Of a DNA stretch of 5,882 bases, positions 1 through 5,392 are shown piece after piece. This DNA comes from Bacteroidota bacterium (GTDB lineage: Bacteria > Bacteroidota > Bacteroidia > Chitinophagales > Chitinophagaceae), in contig JAFAGE010000230.1 in the NCBI GenBank assembly GCA_023423015.1, forward strand, positions 1-5,882, written 5' to 3'. The notes under the pieces were generated by a model. That model did no database searches. It was not told where the DNA came from and saw only the letters and a list, made by a program, of their open reading frames with translations. The position numbers and the translations under genes are program-made. The first letter of the stretch is position 1, and each line of letters begins with the position of its first letter.

Positions 1-69
1 CCTTTCACCGCTCACCGCTCACCTCTACCCTCCGCCCTCGCCCTCGCCCTCCGCCTTCCACCTTCTGCC
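1..69. repeat. Pyrimidine-rich heptamer array upstream of rpiA
   Basis: The plus strand is almost purely C/T. It starts with three clean 7-nt units ending in TCACC (TTTCACC at 3-9, GCTCACC at 10-16 and 17-23). These decay into related 6- or 7-nt units ending in CCC, GCC or ACC (24-69), such as TCCGCCC and TCGCCC. The units match the right arm of the element at 5339-5366, so this may be the right half of another copy whose left half lies outside the window. The segment CCTCCGCCCTC (29-39) is the exact reverse complement of 771-781 just after the rpiA stop. The array runs to within about 14 bases of the rpiA start and no promoter can be recognised in it, so any rpiA promoter would lie further upstream. 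The repeat is directly visible; its function is unknown. Confidence 0.8.
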
Positions 70-82
70 TATCTTCGCCCTC

Positions 83-772
83 ATGTCCCCAGATCAAATT
101 AAACAGTTGCTTGGCCGCGAAGCGGCGAAATTGGTTCAGCCAGGCATGACCATCGGCATTGGAAGCGGTTCAACAGCAAGCCATTTTCTCCGAGCACTCG
201 CATACAGGATCAGGGACGGACTCGTCTGCAAAGGGGTGCCTACTTCTCAACGGACCGTCGCTCTTGCTACAGAGTTAAATATTCCGCTCATTACACTTGA
301 TGAAGCAGATGAAATTCAACTAGCCATCGATGGGGCCGACGAGGTAAGCGAACAACTGAACCTGGTTAAAGGGGGAGGCGGTGCACTTCTGCAGGAGAAA
401 ATGGTTGCCGATACCGCACAACAATTTGTCGTGATTGCCCACGATGAGAAACTGCACAAAAATCTTGGCTCGTTTCCTTTACCTGTAGAGGTTGTTCCAT
501 ATGGCTGGCAACAGGTGAAGAAAAAAATAGAAAGAACCGGATGTAAAAAAGTTTTACTTCGGATGAAAAACGATAAACCTTTCATCACCGATCACGGACA
601 CTATATTCTCGATTGTGAATACGACGAAATTTTGTATCCGGCTACTCTTCATTCCAAACTCAACAACCTTCCCGGCGTCGTAGAAAACGGAATGTTTATT
701 AACATGGCCGACATGGCCATGATCGGTCATGCGGATGGAACGATCACGGAAATGGTGCGAAGTGAGGTTTGA
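83..772 (+). CDS. rpiA: Ribose-5-phosphate isomerase A
   Basis: This cytoplasmic enzyme interconverts ribose 5-phosphate and ribulose 5-phosphate in the non-oxidative pentose phosphate pathway, feeding nucleotide synthesis. The 229-residue product has the full RpiA signature: the phosphate-binding loop GIGSGSTASHF (25-35), TSQRT (54-58), the active-site segment IDGADE (82-87) and LVKGGGGALLQEK (94-106). Asp83, Asp86, Lys96 and Glu105 align with E. coli catalytic residues Asp81, Asp84, Lys94 and Glu103. FPLPVEVVPYGW and the final GVVENGMF segment are also family-typical. The length is about 10 residues above E. coli RpiA (219). The start is the first in-frame ATG; no Shine-Dalgarno is seen, as usual in Bacteroidetes. 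The last residues (VRSEV) and the stop lie inside a heptamer-repeat element, so the tail past the conserved DGTIT seems repeat-derived. The gene stands alone in the window, with no pathway partners beside it. Confidence 0.96.
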   Translation: MSPDQIKQLLGREAAKLVQPGMTIGIGSGSTASHFLRALAYRIRDGLVCKGVPTSQRTVALATELNIPLITLDEADEIQLAIDGADEVSEQLNLVKGGGGALLQEKMVADTAQQFVVIAHDEKLHKNLGSFPLPVEVVPYGWQQVKKKIERTGCKKVLLRMKNDKPFITDHGHYILDCEYDEILYPATLHSKLNNLPGVVENGMFINMADMAMIGHADGTITEMVRSEV

Positions 773-838
773 GGGCGGAGGTCGTGGGCAAAGAAAGAAG
801 ACCTTTCACGTCTCACGTCTAACGTTTCACGTTTCACG
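755..838. repeat. Facing heptamer-array element across the rpiA stop codon
   Basis: The left arm has purine-rich 7-nt units in register, GTGCGAA (755-761), GTGAGGT (762-768), TTGAGGG (769-775), CGGAGGT (776-782) and CGTGGGC (783-789), which become degenerate to the right. After an A/G-rich spacer (790-803) the right arm has five 7-nt units: TTTCACG (804-810), TCTCACG (811-817), TCTAACG (818-824) and TTTCACG twice (825-838). The arrangement matches 5298-5366, but the right-arm units end in CACG instead of CACC. The rpiA stop (770-772) lies in the third left-arm unit. GAGGGCGGAGG (771-781) is the inverse of 29-39. The repeat units are plain in the sequence. A role in termination or as a mobile or recombining repeat is only inference. 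Confidence 0.8.
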
Positions 839-850
839 TTCCCAGTGGCA

Positions 851-858
851 CAATTTTG
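851..858 (+). promoter_or_regulatory. Possible -7 promoter element for the BON-LysM unit
   Basis: CAATTTTG matches the Bacteroidetes -7 consensus TAnnTTTG except at its first base. It lies 26 bases before the ATG at 885, a sensible distance for a short leader. No TTG is found at the expected -33 spacing; that region is occupied by the heptamer repeat. The call is therefore weak and rests on one element and its position. Confidence 0.25.
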
Positions 859-884
859 TTGCATTTTCTTGCAAACTCTTTTTT

Positions 885-1346
885 ATGCGAATACTTCTCC
901 TACTGCTATCATTGGCGGTTTTCGCCGCCTGCGGCCGCTCGGATTCAAAAATTGCCGACGACCTCAACGCCAAATTAACTGCAGCCAATCCAAATGTGCG
1001 CGCCACCGTTAAAGATGGTGTTGCAACACTTACCGGAACCTGTCCCGATGAATCGTGCAAAAATGTAGCGGAAACTGCGGCCCGCGAAGTGGATGGAATC
1101 AAAAATGTAGTGAACGAAATAACCGTAAACCCTCCTCCCCCGCCTCCGGTTGTCATCAGCAGCGACGATTCACTTAAAACAGCTGTAAACGACGCGATCA
1201 AAAATTACAACACAGTCAAAGCTGAAGTATCTGAGGGCGTTGTTACTCTCACTGGTAACATTAAACGTTCCCAACTGCAGGAATTGATGCAGGACGTTAC
1301 TGCCACCAAGCCGAAAAAAATTGAAAACAAATTGCAAATCAAATAA
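885..1346 (+). CDS. Lipoprotein with two BON domains
   Basis: The predicted product is a 153-residue lipoprotein. The start at 885 begins a clear type II signal peptide (MRILLLLLSLAVFAAC) with the lipidated Cys at 16. The frame is open back to 729, but that stretch only translates the heptamer repeat and would bury the signal peptide, so the later ATG is preferred. Two BON domains follow, at about 20-82 and 94-153, each with a VxxGVxTLTG strand (VKDGVATLTG at 42-51, VSEGVVTLTG at 115-124). They are joined by a six-proline linker (83-88). BON domains are generally envelope- or phospholipid-associated and occur in osmotic-stress proteins such as OsmY and DolP. Cys53 and Cys58 in the first domain could form a disulfide. 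The next gene starts 9 bp downstream and is probably co-transcribed. The domain call is firm; the exact role is unknown. Confidence 0.88.
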   Translation: MRILLLLLSLAVFAACGRSDSKIADDLNAKLTAANPNVRATVKDGVATLTGTCPDESCKNVAETAAREVDGIKNVVNEITVNPPPPPPVVISSDDSLKTAVNDAIKNYNTVKAEVSEGVVTLTGNIKRSQLQELMQDVTATKPKKIENKLQIK

Positions 1347-1355
1347 CTCATTGCC

Positions 1356-1736
1356 ATGTCGCTACAATCAAAATACGAAAAGCTCATAACCGCAGTAAAA
1401 CAAAAATCAAGCGGAGAACCAAAGGTAGTTGAACAGGATGGTGTGCTGTATATTGATGGAACCGTTTCGTCGGAAACTGATAAGAACGAACTGTGGGATG
1501 TTTACAATACAATTGATCCGGATTATCGCGCGGGTGATGTCCGGCTGAATCTCGAAATAGCCGAAGGCGGCGCCGACACGGAAGAGTACACAGTTAAAGC
1601 AGGAGATAGCCTGAGTAAGATTGGGGCAAAATATGGTGTGCCGTGGAAGCAAATCTACGAAGCCAATAAATCGCTGATCAAAAACCCCGACCTTATTCAT
1701 CCAGGCTGGAAACTGAAAATACCTGTTAAGAAATAA
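1356..1736 (+). CDS. BON-LysM protein, Kbp/YgaU-like
   Basis: This 126-residue protein has no signal peptide or membrane segment. A C-terminal LysM domain spans about 76-124 (EEYTVKAGDSLSKIGAKYG at 76-94, then IYEANKSLIKNPDLIHPGWK at 100-119). The N-terminal half carries a BON-like segment (about 20-70) with QDGVLYIDGTV (27-37). BON followed by LysM is the architecture of E. coli Kbp (YgaU, 149 residues), a cytoplasmic potassium-binding protein, and the LysM part matches Kbp closely in pattern (YTVKxGDxLS, EANKxxxKxPDxIxPG). This copy is shorter at the N-terminus. In secreted proteins LysM usually binds peptidoglycan, but with no export signal a Kbp-like cytosolic role fits better. It lies 9 bp after the BON lipoprotein gene, which implies one operon. 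A weak 5-bp hairpin (GCTTT/AAAGC, 1742-1754) follows the stop. The architecture is seen; potassium binding is inference. Confidence 0.88.
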   Translation: MSLQSKYEKLITAVKQKSSGEPKVVEQDGVLYIDGTVSSETDKNELWDVYNTIDPDYRAGDVRLNLEIAEGGADTEEYTVKAGDSLSKIGAKYGVPWKQIYEANKSLIKNPDLIHPGWKLKIPVKK

Positions 1737-1761
1737 TTCACGCTTTTGTAAAGCATAAACA

Positions 1762-1769
1762 TATATTTG
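1762..1769 (+). promoter_or_regulatory. Bacteroidetes -7 promoter element for the small HigA-N-like gene
   Basis: TATATTTG is a perfect match to TAnnTTTG. It lies 26 bases after the stop of the BON-LysM gene and 76 bases before the ATG at 1846, so the small gene probably has its own transcript. The -33 element is poor: TTC at 1737-1739 is 22 bp upstream of it, and a TTG at 1746-1748 is too close. The call rests mainly on the -7 box. Confidence 0.45.
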
Positions 1770-1845
1770 GTATTGTTGTGACCGCACTATGCGTTCGGTA
1801 TGGCACCCCTTTTGGATTACCCAAAAACACACTCAATACACAATT

Positions 1846-2025
1846 ATGTACATCCACGATTCTGCTGAGTACCAGCAAGCGTTAACCATCCTGGCTTCTT
1901 TGCAGGATAAGGGAATGTCGAACCTCAGTCGTGAAGAGAAATTGCAACTCCACGAAATAATGCGCGCAGTTGAATCGTACCAGTTCCGCAACGATCCGGT
2001 GAGTTTTTTGTCGACATACGCTTAG
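1846..2025 (+). CDS. Small protein resembling the HigA antitoxin N-terminal region
   Basis: The predicted product is 59 residues, mostly helical and highly charged, with no signal peptide. Its pattern EYQQALTILASLQDKG then LSREEKLQLHEIMRAVESYQ recalls the N-terminal helical segment of HigA-type antitoxins of the XRE family (EYxxALxxIxxLxDA, then spaced E/L residues and ExYE), and the distance between the conserved ends is similar. Full HigA proteins continue into a helix-turn-helix domain. Here the protein stops after FRNDPVSFLSTYA, and no helix-turn-helix coding follows before the convergent response regulator. The frame is also open from an ATG at 1789, giving 78 residues, but the extra 19 residues show no family pattern. 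No toxin gene is adjacent. It could be an antitoxin remnant, a stand-alone helper or an unrelated small protein. That it codes is likely; the family link is tentative. Confidence 0.6.
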   Translation: MYIHDSAEYQQALTILASLQDKGMSNLSREEKLQLHEIMRAVESYQFRNDPVSFLSTYA

Positions 2026-2067
2026 CAGGAAATAATGTGAGGCATTGCCTCTCAACCCACTTCCTGC
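2025..2067. terminator. Nested hairpin between convergent genes, possible bidirectional terminator
   Basis: An outer perfect inverted repeat (GCAGGAA at 2025-2031, TTCCTGC at 2061-2067) encloses an inner perfect 5-bp stem with a 3-base loop (GAGGC at 2039-2043, GCCTC at 2047-2051). It lies exactly where the plus-strand small gene (stop 2023-2025) and the minus-strand response regulator (stop 2052-2054) converge, and the right outer arm is inside the regulator's last codons. Being symmetrical, it could serve both transcripts. No U-run follows on either strand, so intrinsic termination is uncertain. Confidence 0.4.
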
Positions 2068-2480
2068 ACCGCAGTGCTGCTGCAATAATCAATCAGGCGT
2101 CCGCACACATCCAGGAACTCCTGGTAATACATGGGTTTTATAATGTACTCGTGTGCGCCGAAGCGTTTTGCTTTTATTATTTCAGATACGTCGCTCGAAG
2201 TAGAAAAAATGGATACTGGTATGTGCGCGTATTTCGGATTTAACTTCAGGAGTTTTAAAGTCTGATATCCTCCAACAACCGGCATATTGATATCAAGAAT
2301 AATTATTGAGGGATAATATTCACCCGGCTGGAGTTTTGCAAGAAAATCCAGCGCTTCTATTCCATTGTGTACAGCAATTACCCCTATGCCGGAACCACAT
2401 TCCGCCATAGCTTCATGCATCAGATCCTGATCATCAGGATCATCGTCTGCATACAGGATATATTTTGCCGATGTTGCCAC
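2052..2480 (-). CDS. Single-domain response regulator (CheY/Rcp1-like)
   Basis: This protein receives phosphate from a histidine kinase. The 142-residue product is a receiver domain alone, with no DNA-binding or enzymatic output, so it would act through protein contacts or in a phosphorelay. From the GTG at 2480 the product begins MATSAKYILYADDDPDDQ. The acidic pocket is DDD at 12-14, the phosphoacceptor Asp63 lies in ILDINMP (61-67), the switch Thr94 lies in FSTSS (92-96), and the conserved Lys115-Pro116 is in IIKPM. The frame extends to another GTG at 2528, adding 16 residues (VLTTALSSTYLYHNNF) with no counterpart in receivers. A near -7 box (TACCTTTA, minus strand, 2494-2501) lies inside that extension, so the shorter start is preferred. 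No in-frame ATG is available. A soluble histidine kinase gene starts about 1.2 kb away on the other strand and is a candidate partner. The family is certain; the start is not. Confidence 0.92.
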   Translation of the reverse strand: MATSAKYILYADDDPDDQDLMHEAMAECGSGIGVIAVHNGIEALDFLAKLQPGEYYPSIIILDINMPVVGGYQTLKLLKLNPKYAHIPVSIFSTSSDVSEIIKAKRFGAHEYIIKPMYYQEFLDVCGRLIDYCSSTAVQEVG

Positions 2481-2548
2481 AAAATTGTTGTGGTAAAGGT
2501 ATGTAGAACTTAATGCGGTAGTCAGCACCTTTCTATCTCATCCCTATA

Positions 2549-2636
2549 GCTACAATTTTCATAGTAACATTCACTACAGGTTTATATGTAGCAATCCAAA
2601 AATTAACAAACGACATATTCCGGTAAAAAGCGACAT
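2549..2636. promoter_or_regulatory. Divergent intergenic region with small dyads and a direct repeat
   Basis: The space between the response regulator and the beta-propeller gene (about 2481-2711) is AT-rich and must hold outward-facing promoters. Visible signals are GCTACA (2549-2554), ACTACA (2573-2578) and the inverse TGTAGC (2587-2592), plus a direct repeat CGACAT at 2611-2616 and 2631-2636 spaced 20 bp apart, about two helical turns. These could be operator half-sites, but 6-mers recur easily by chance. No full match to TAnnTTTG with a -33 partner was found in either direction. Confidence 0.25.
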
Positions 2637-2711
2637 CCTCAAAAATGGATGAGCGGCAAGAAGCGTCCAACTCCAATTTGCTACTTTCAGTAAGTAACTT
2701 AATGATTGATT

Positions 2712-3653
2712 ATGAAGTACATTTTTTTTACATCGCTACTGATTTCATTCTCCTCCTTCGCTCAACAAAAACTACCAAAACGCATCACCAATATCAGCGA
2801 TGGTTATCCAATGCAATCACCCGATGGCTCAAAAATCGTATTTCAATCGAACCGTACTGGCAACTACGATATCTATGTAATGAACTCCGACGGCACGGGC
2901 TTAATGCAACTGACTAAAGACCCCGCTCCCGACAATTCACCCGCATGGTCCCCGGATGGCAGAAAGATTGTGTTTGCTTCCGAACGAAATGGTAAAGAGA
3001 ATGACAGTGAAGTATACATTATGAATGCTGACGGCAGCAATCAGCAACGACTAACTAACCAGATTGGCGATGACAGTCACCCGAAGTTTGCACCCGACGG
3101 CAAATACATAATTTTCAATTCTGCACGGTCAACGCCTGACCTGAAAGCTCCTTGGCCGGAGCAGTGGATCGAAATATTTATCATGGACACTGCGGGGAAA
3201 AACATCCGTCAATTATCTTCATTCAAAACCATCAGCACATTTCCATCCATTTCTCCCGATGGCAAGAAAATACTTTACCGAAAAGTTGTCAATGCACCTG
3301 CCTTTAACTGGGATCTGAGTGTAAACGTGAGAAACAGGAACTCTGAAGTGTATGTAATGAACTTCGATGGAACAAACGACATCAACATTTCAAACAGCGC
3401 TGCTTTTGATGGATGGCCCGCATGGTCGCACGACGGTAATTTAATTGTATTTGCATCAAACCGGACCGGCCCGGCCGGCGTAGGCCATGTGTTTGTAGCT
3501 GATGCCGGAGGTAAAAATCTCAGGCAGGTGAGCAATGGTTCCGGAGGCTTTGTTCAGCCCAGCTTTTCAGCCGACAACAGGCAGGTGATCGCAGCGCAGT
3601 ACTGGGAAGATGGCAACTTTGAATATGGCAACCTCGCTTCGTTCGATCTTTAG
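2712..3653 (+). CDS. Secreted TolB-like beta-propeller (PD40 repeat) protein
   Basis: The product is a 313-residue protein with a type I signal peptide (MKYIFFTSLLISFSSFA, likely cut before QQK at 18), placing it in the periplasm or outside the cell. The ATG at 2712 is preferred over a TTG two codons earlier. The mature part is a run of PD40/TolB-type propeller repeats, each opening with xPDGxxIxF and closing with VYxMNxDGxxxxxLT. Openings are at about 36, 80, 127, 181 and 239 (SPDG, SPDG, APDG, SPDG, SHDG), with a degenerate sixth at 286 (SADN). E. coli TolB is about 430 residues and has an extra N-terminal domain; that domain is missing here, and no tolA, tolQ, tolR or pal genes are nearby, so this should not be called tolB. 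Such propellers usually bind proteins or carry an enzymatic partner domain, absent here. Precise function is unknown. Confidence 0.9.
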   Translation: MKYIFFTSLLISFSSFAQQKLPKRITNISDGYPMQSPDGSKIVFQSNRTGNYDIYVMNSDGTGLMQLTKDPAPDNSPAWSPDGRKIVFASERNGKENDSEVYIMNADGSNQQRLTNQIGDDSHPKFAPDGKYIIFNSARSTPDLKAPWPEQWIEIFIMDTAGKNIRQLSSFKTISTFPSISPDGKKILYRKVVNAPAFNWDLSVNVRNRNSEVYVMNFDGTNDINISNSAAFDGWPAWSHDGNLIVFASNRTGPAGVGHVFVADAGGKNLRQVSNGSGGFVQPSFSADNRQVIAAQYWEDGNFEYGNLASFDL

Positions 3654-3663
3654 AAACACTATG

Positions 3664-3707
3664 GGCGAAGCGCTCGCTCATTCGTCAAAATAGCTTATTT
3701 TTTCGCC
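3664..3707 (+). terminator. Weak hairpin candidate between the propeller and kinase genes
   Basis: The 69-bp gap contains a 6-bp inverted repeat (GGCGAA at 3664-3669, TTCGCC at 3702-3707) and a competing short stem GCGA/TCGC (3665-3668 and 3674-3677). A T-run (3698-3703) lies inside the first structure's loop end rather than after it, which is atypical for an intrinsic terminator. TATTTTTT (3696-3703) is also one base off the Bacteroidetes -7 box and could instead be part of a kinase promoter. Both readings are weak. Confidence 0.2.
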
Positions 3708-3722
3708 TGTTTTAACCACACT

Positions 3723-5309
3723 ATGGAAATAGAAAAAGACAGGCGGTTGATTGCAGAGCTTTACGATGCGCATCCACAGGCGATCATTTGGATGACACCA
3801 CAAAAAGACCCGCAGTCGGGGGACATCGTAGATTTCCGGTTCACCTATGTAAACGATGAAGCCGTGAACTACCTGGGTCTTACCAGGGAACAGGCTGTAA
3901 ACTTCTCGGTGATGACGACGACGAGTTTAGAAGAACGTTTCCGTAAGGTCATCCTCGATGAAGTGATCAGAGTTTATATCACAAAGCAGAAGCACGAATC
4001 ATCGCTATTCAATAACGTGGTAAAGAAGCACCTGCGCATACTACGCGCACCCTTGCGCCGCGGGGTAGTCACCATTATCCAGAATGTTACAAGAGAAAAA
4101 GAAGTAATCCATGAGCTTGAAGTTCAGAAACGACAACTGGAAGAGAAAACGGCGGAACTCGAAAGTCAGACCTCACTGCTCAATAACATCCTCAAAAACT
4201 CATCGAACGGTATTTCTGTAAGCAAGGTCTTTCGTGACGAAACAGGCAAAGTGACAGATGCGCTCACCATCATGGCCAACGATGCGGCCGTAAAATATAT
4301 AGGCTTATCAAAAGAGGAATATCTCACCAAACGTGCAACCGAAATAGAGCCGGAAGTAATGACCTCACCATATTACCAGATGTGCATCCGAACTCTTGAA
4401 ACCGGTGAGCCTTTCATTACCCAATATTATGTCAACGCCACAAAACGTTGGCTCGAACTCACTGTATCGCGCCTCGATTATGATCACCTTATTCAAATCT
4501 TCACAGACGTTACCCAAATAAAAGAATCACAACTTGAGCTGGAGCATACAGTGCAGGCACTGCAAAGATCCAACGCCTACCTCCAGGATTTTGCCCACGT
4601 GGCATCGCACGACATGAAAGAACCACTTAGAAAAATTCTTACGTTCACGGAACGTCTGCGTTTAAGTATCGGCAGCCAGCTAAACGAACGTGAAGCAGTG
4701 TACTTCGACAGGATCCAGAATTCGTCGCAGCGCATGGTTCAATTGATCGACGACATACTTGCGTTTTCGCATGTCAATCTCGACAATTCTAAACATGAAA
4801 CAGTAAACCTGCACGAACAATTAAACATTGTGTTATCGGATCTCGAGGTGGCTTTAGAAGAAAAGCATGCGAGTGTGCGCATCCAGAATAAACTACCGGT
4901 GATTAAAGGAAACCAACGACAGCTGCAGCAGTTGTTTCAAAACCTACTAAGCAATAGTTTGAAGTACAGCAAAGCAGAAGAGCCACCTGTGATCAATATT
5001 TCTTCCCGTGAAATAAATGGCAAAAACGCAGATGTTCCAAATCTTCCGGAAAATGGTGAAAGAGATTACCACTTCATCGAAATAAAAGACAACGGCATTG
5101 GCTTCCCGCAGGAACACGCCTACAAAATTTTCGACATGCTACAGCGCCTGCACAGTAAAAACCAATATTCAGGAACAGGCATCGGTTTGTCCATCGTTCG
5201 CAAAGTGGTCGAAAATCATGGTGGATATATCTGGGCTGTGTCCAATCCAGGCGAGGGGGCGACATTTAATATTATGCTGCCTGCAATGGAACTTGGGGGT
5301 GAGAAGTGA
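3723..5309 (+). CDS. Soluble PAS-PAS sensor histidine kinase
   Basis: This is a two-component sensor kinase of 528 residues with no signal peptide or membrane segment, so it probably senses in the cytosol. Domains in order: PAS at about 10-125 (FTYVNDEAVNYLGLTREQ at 40-57); a charged coiled-coil linker at about 123-157; a second PAS at about 155-268 (NDAAVKYIGLSKEEY at 186-200); a short helix; then HisKA with H-box ASHDMKEPLRK and phospho-acceptor His296. The ATPase domain shows the N-box LFQNLLSNSLKYSK (Asn411), G1 box DNGIGF (456-461), F-box IFDMLQRLH (469-477) and G2 box GTGIGLS (484-490). All catalytic boxes are intact. The HDMKEPLRK and MLQRLHSKNQYSGTGIGL wording is like phytochrome-type kinases, but no GAF or PHY domain is present. 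There is no receiver, so phosphate must pass to a separate regulator; the nearby minus-strand receiver protein is a candidate. The last codons (GGEK) and the stop lie in a heptamer-repeat element. The ligand is unknown. Confidence 0.95.
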   Translation: MEIEKDRRLIAELYDAHPQAIIWMTPQKDPQSGDIVDFRFTYVNDEAVNYLGLTREQAVNFSVMTTTSLEERFRKVILDEVIRVYITKQKHESSLFNNVVKKHLRILRAPLRRGVVTIIQNVTREKEVIHELEVQKRQLEEKTAELESQTSLLNNILKNSSNGISVSKVFRDETGKVTDALTIMANDAAVKYIGLSKEEYLTKRATEIEPEVMTSPYYQMCIRTLETGEPFITQYYVNATKRWLELTVSRLDYDHLIQIFTDVTQIKESQLELEHTVQALQRSNAYLQDFAHVASHDMKEPLRKILTFTERLRLSIGSQLNEREAVYFDRIQNSSQRMVQLIDDILAFSHVNLDNSKHETVNLHEQLNIVLSDLEVALEEKHASVRIQNKLPVIKGNQRQLQQLFQNLLSNSLKYSKAEEPPVINISSREINGKNADVPNLPENGERDYHFIEIKDNGIGFPQEHAYKIFDMLQRLHSKNQYSGTGIGLSIVRKVVENHGGYIWAVSNPGEGATFNIMLPAMELGGEK

Positions 5310-5366
5310 ACGGTGAAAAGTGAGCAGATCCTGATACCTCTCACCGCTCACCTTTCACCTTTCACC
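5298..5366. repeat. Facing heptamer-array element across the kinase stop codon
   Basis: The left arm holds four 7-nt units beginning GTGA (starting at 5299, 5306, 5313 and 5320: GTGAGAA, GTGAACG, GTGAAAA, GTGAGCA). A spacer of about 12 to 15 nt follows. The right arm holds four units ending in TCACC (5339-5366: TCTCACC, GCTCACC, TTTCACC twice). Set against the reverse complement of 5340-5366, bases 5298-5324 match at 21 of 27 positions, and one mismatch becomes a G-U pair in RNA, so a long imperfect hairpin is possible. The kinase stop TGA (5307-5309) is in the second unit. No U-run follows. It could act as a factor-dependent terminator, an mRNA 3' stabiliser or a dispersed intergenic repeat; which is not decidable here. 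Confidence 0.85.
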
Positions 5367-5392
5367 ATTGAATGTTTAAACATCGACGCATA

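Noticed and set aside
804..838. CRISPR-like or direct-repeat array
   Set aside because: Units are 7 nt, contiguous and without spacers, and no cas genes are present, so this is a short tandem repeat.
729..884. In-frame N-terminal extension of the BON lipoprotein, starting at an ATG inside rpiA
   Set aside because: It reads mainly the heptamer repeat (FHVSR-like repeated residues), overlaps rpiA and would place 52 residues ahead of an otherwise perfect lipoprotein signal peptide.
827..1201. Antisense open frame opposite the BON lipoprotein
   Set aside because: It overlaps a well-supported gene and its glycine run only mirrors the proline-linker codons; no start context or family pattern.
1407..1832. 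Antisense open frame of 141 codons opposite the BON-LysM gene
   Set aside because: It is fully explained by the plus-strand LysM gene and spans its downstream promoter region; the translated sequence has no recognisable motif.
2645..2917. Plus-strand open frame overlapping the start of the propeller gene
   Set aside because: It overlaps the signal peptide and first blade in another frame and has no family pattern, while the propeller frame is clearly coding.
2706..3653. Calling the propeller gene tolB
   Set aside because: The N-terminal TolB domain is missing, the protein is over 100 residues shorter and no tol-pal genes are adjacent.
5098..5316. Open frames on both strands within the kinase ATPase domain and past its stop
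   Set aside because: They lie across the conserved G1, F and G2 boxes of the kinase, which account for the sequence; no independent coding signs.
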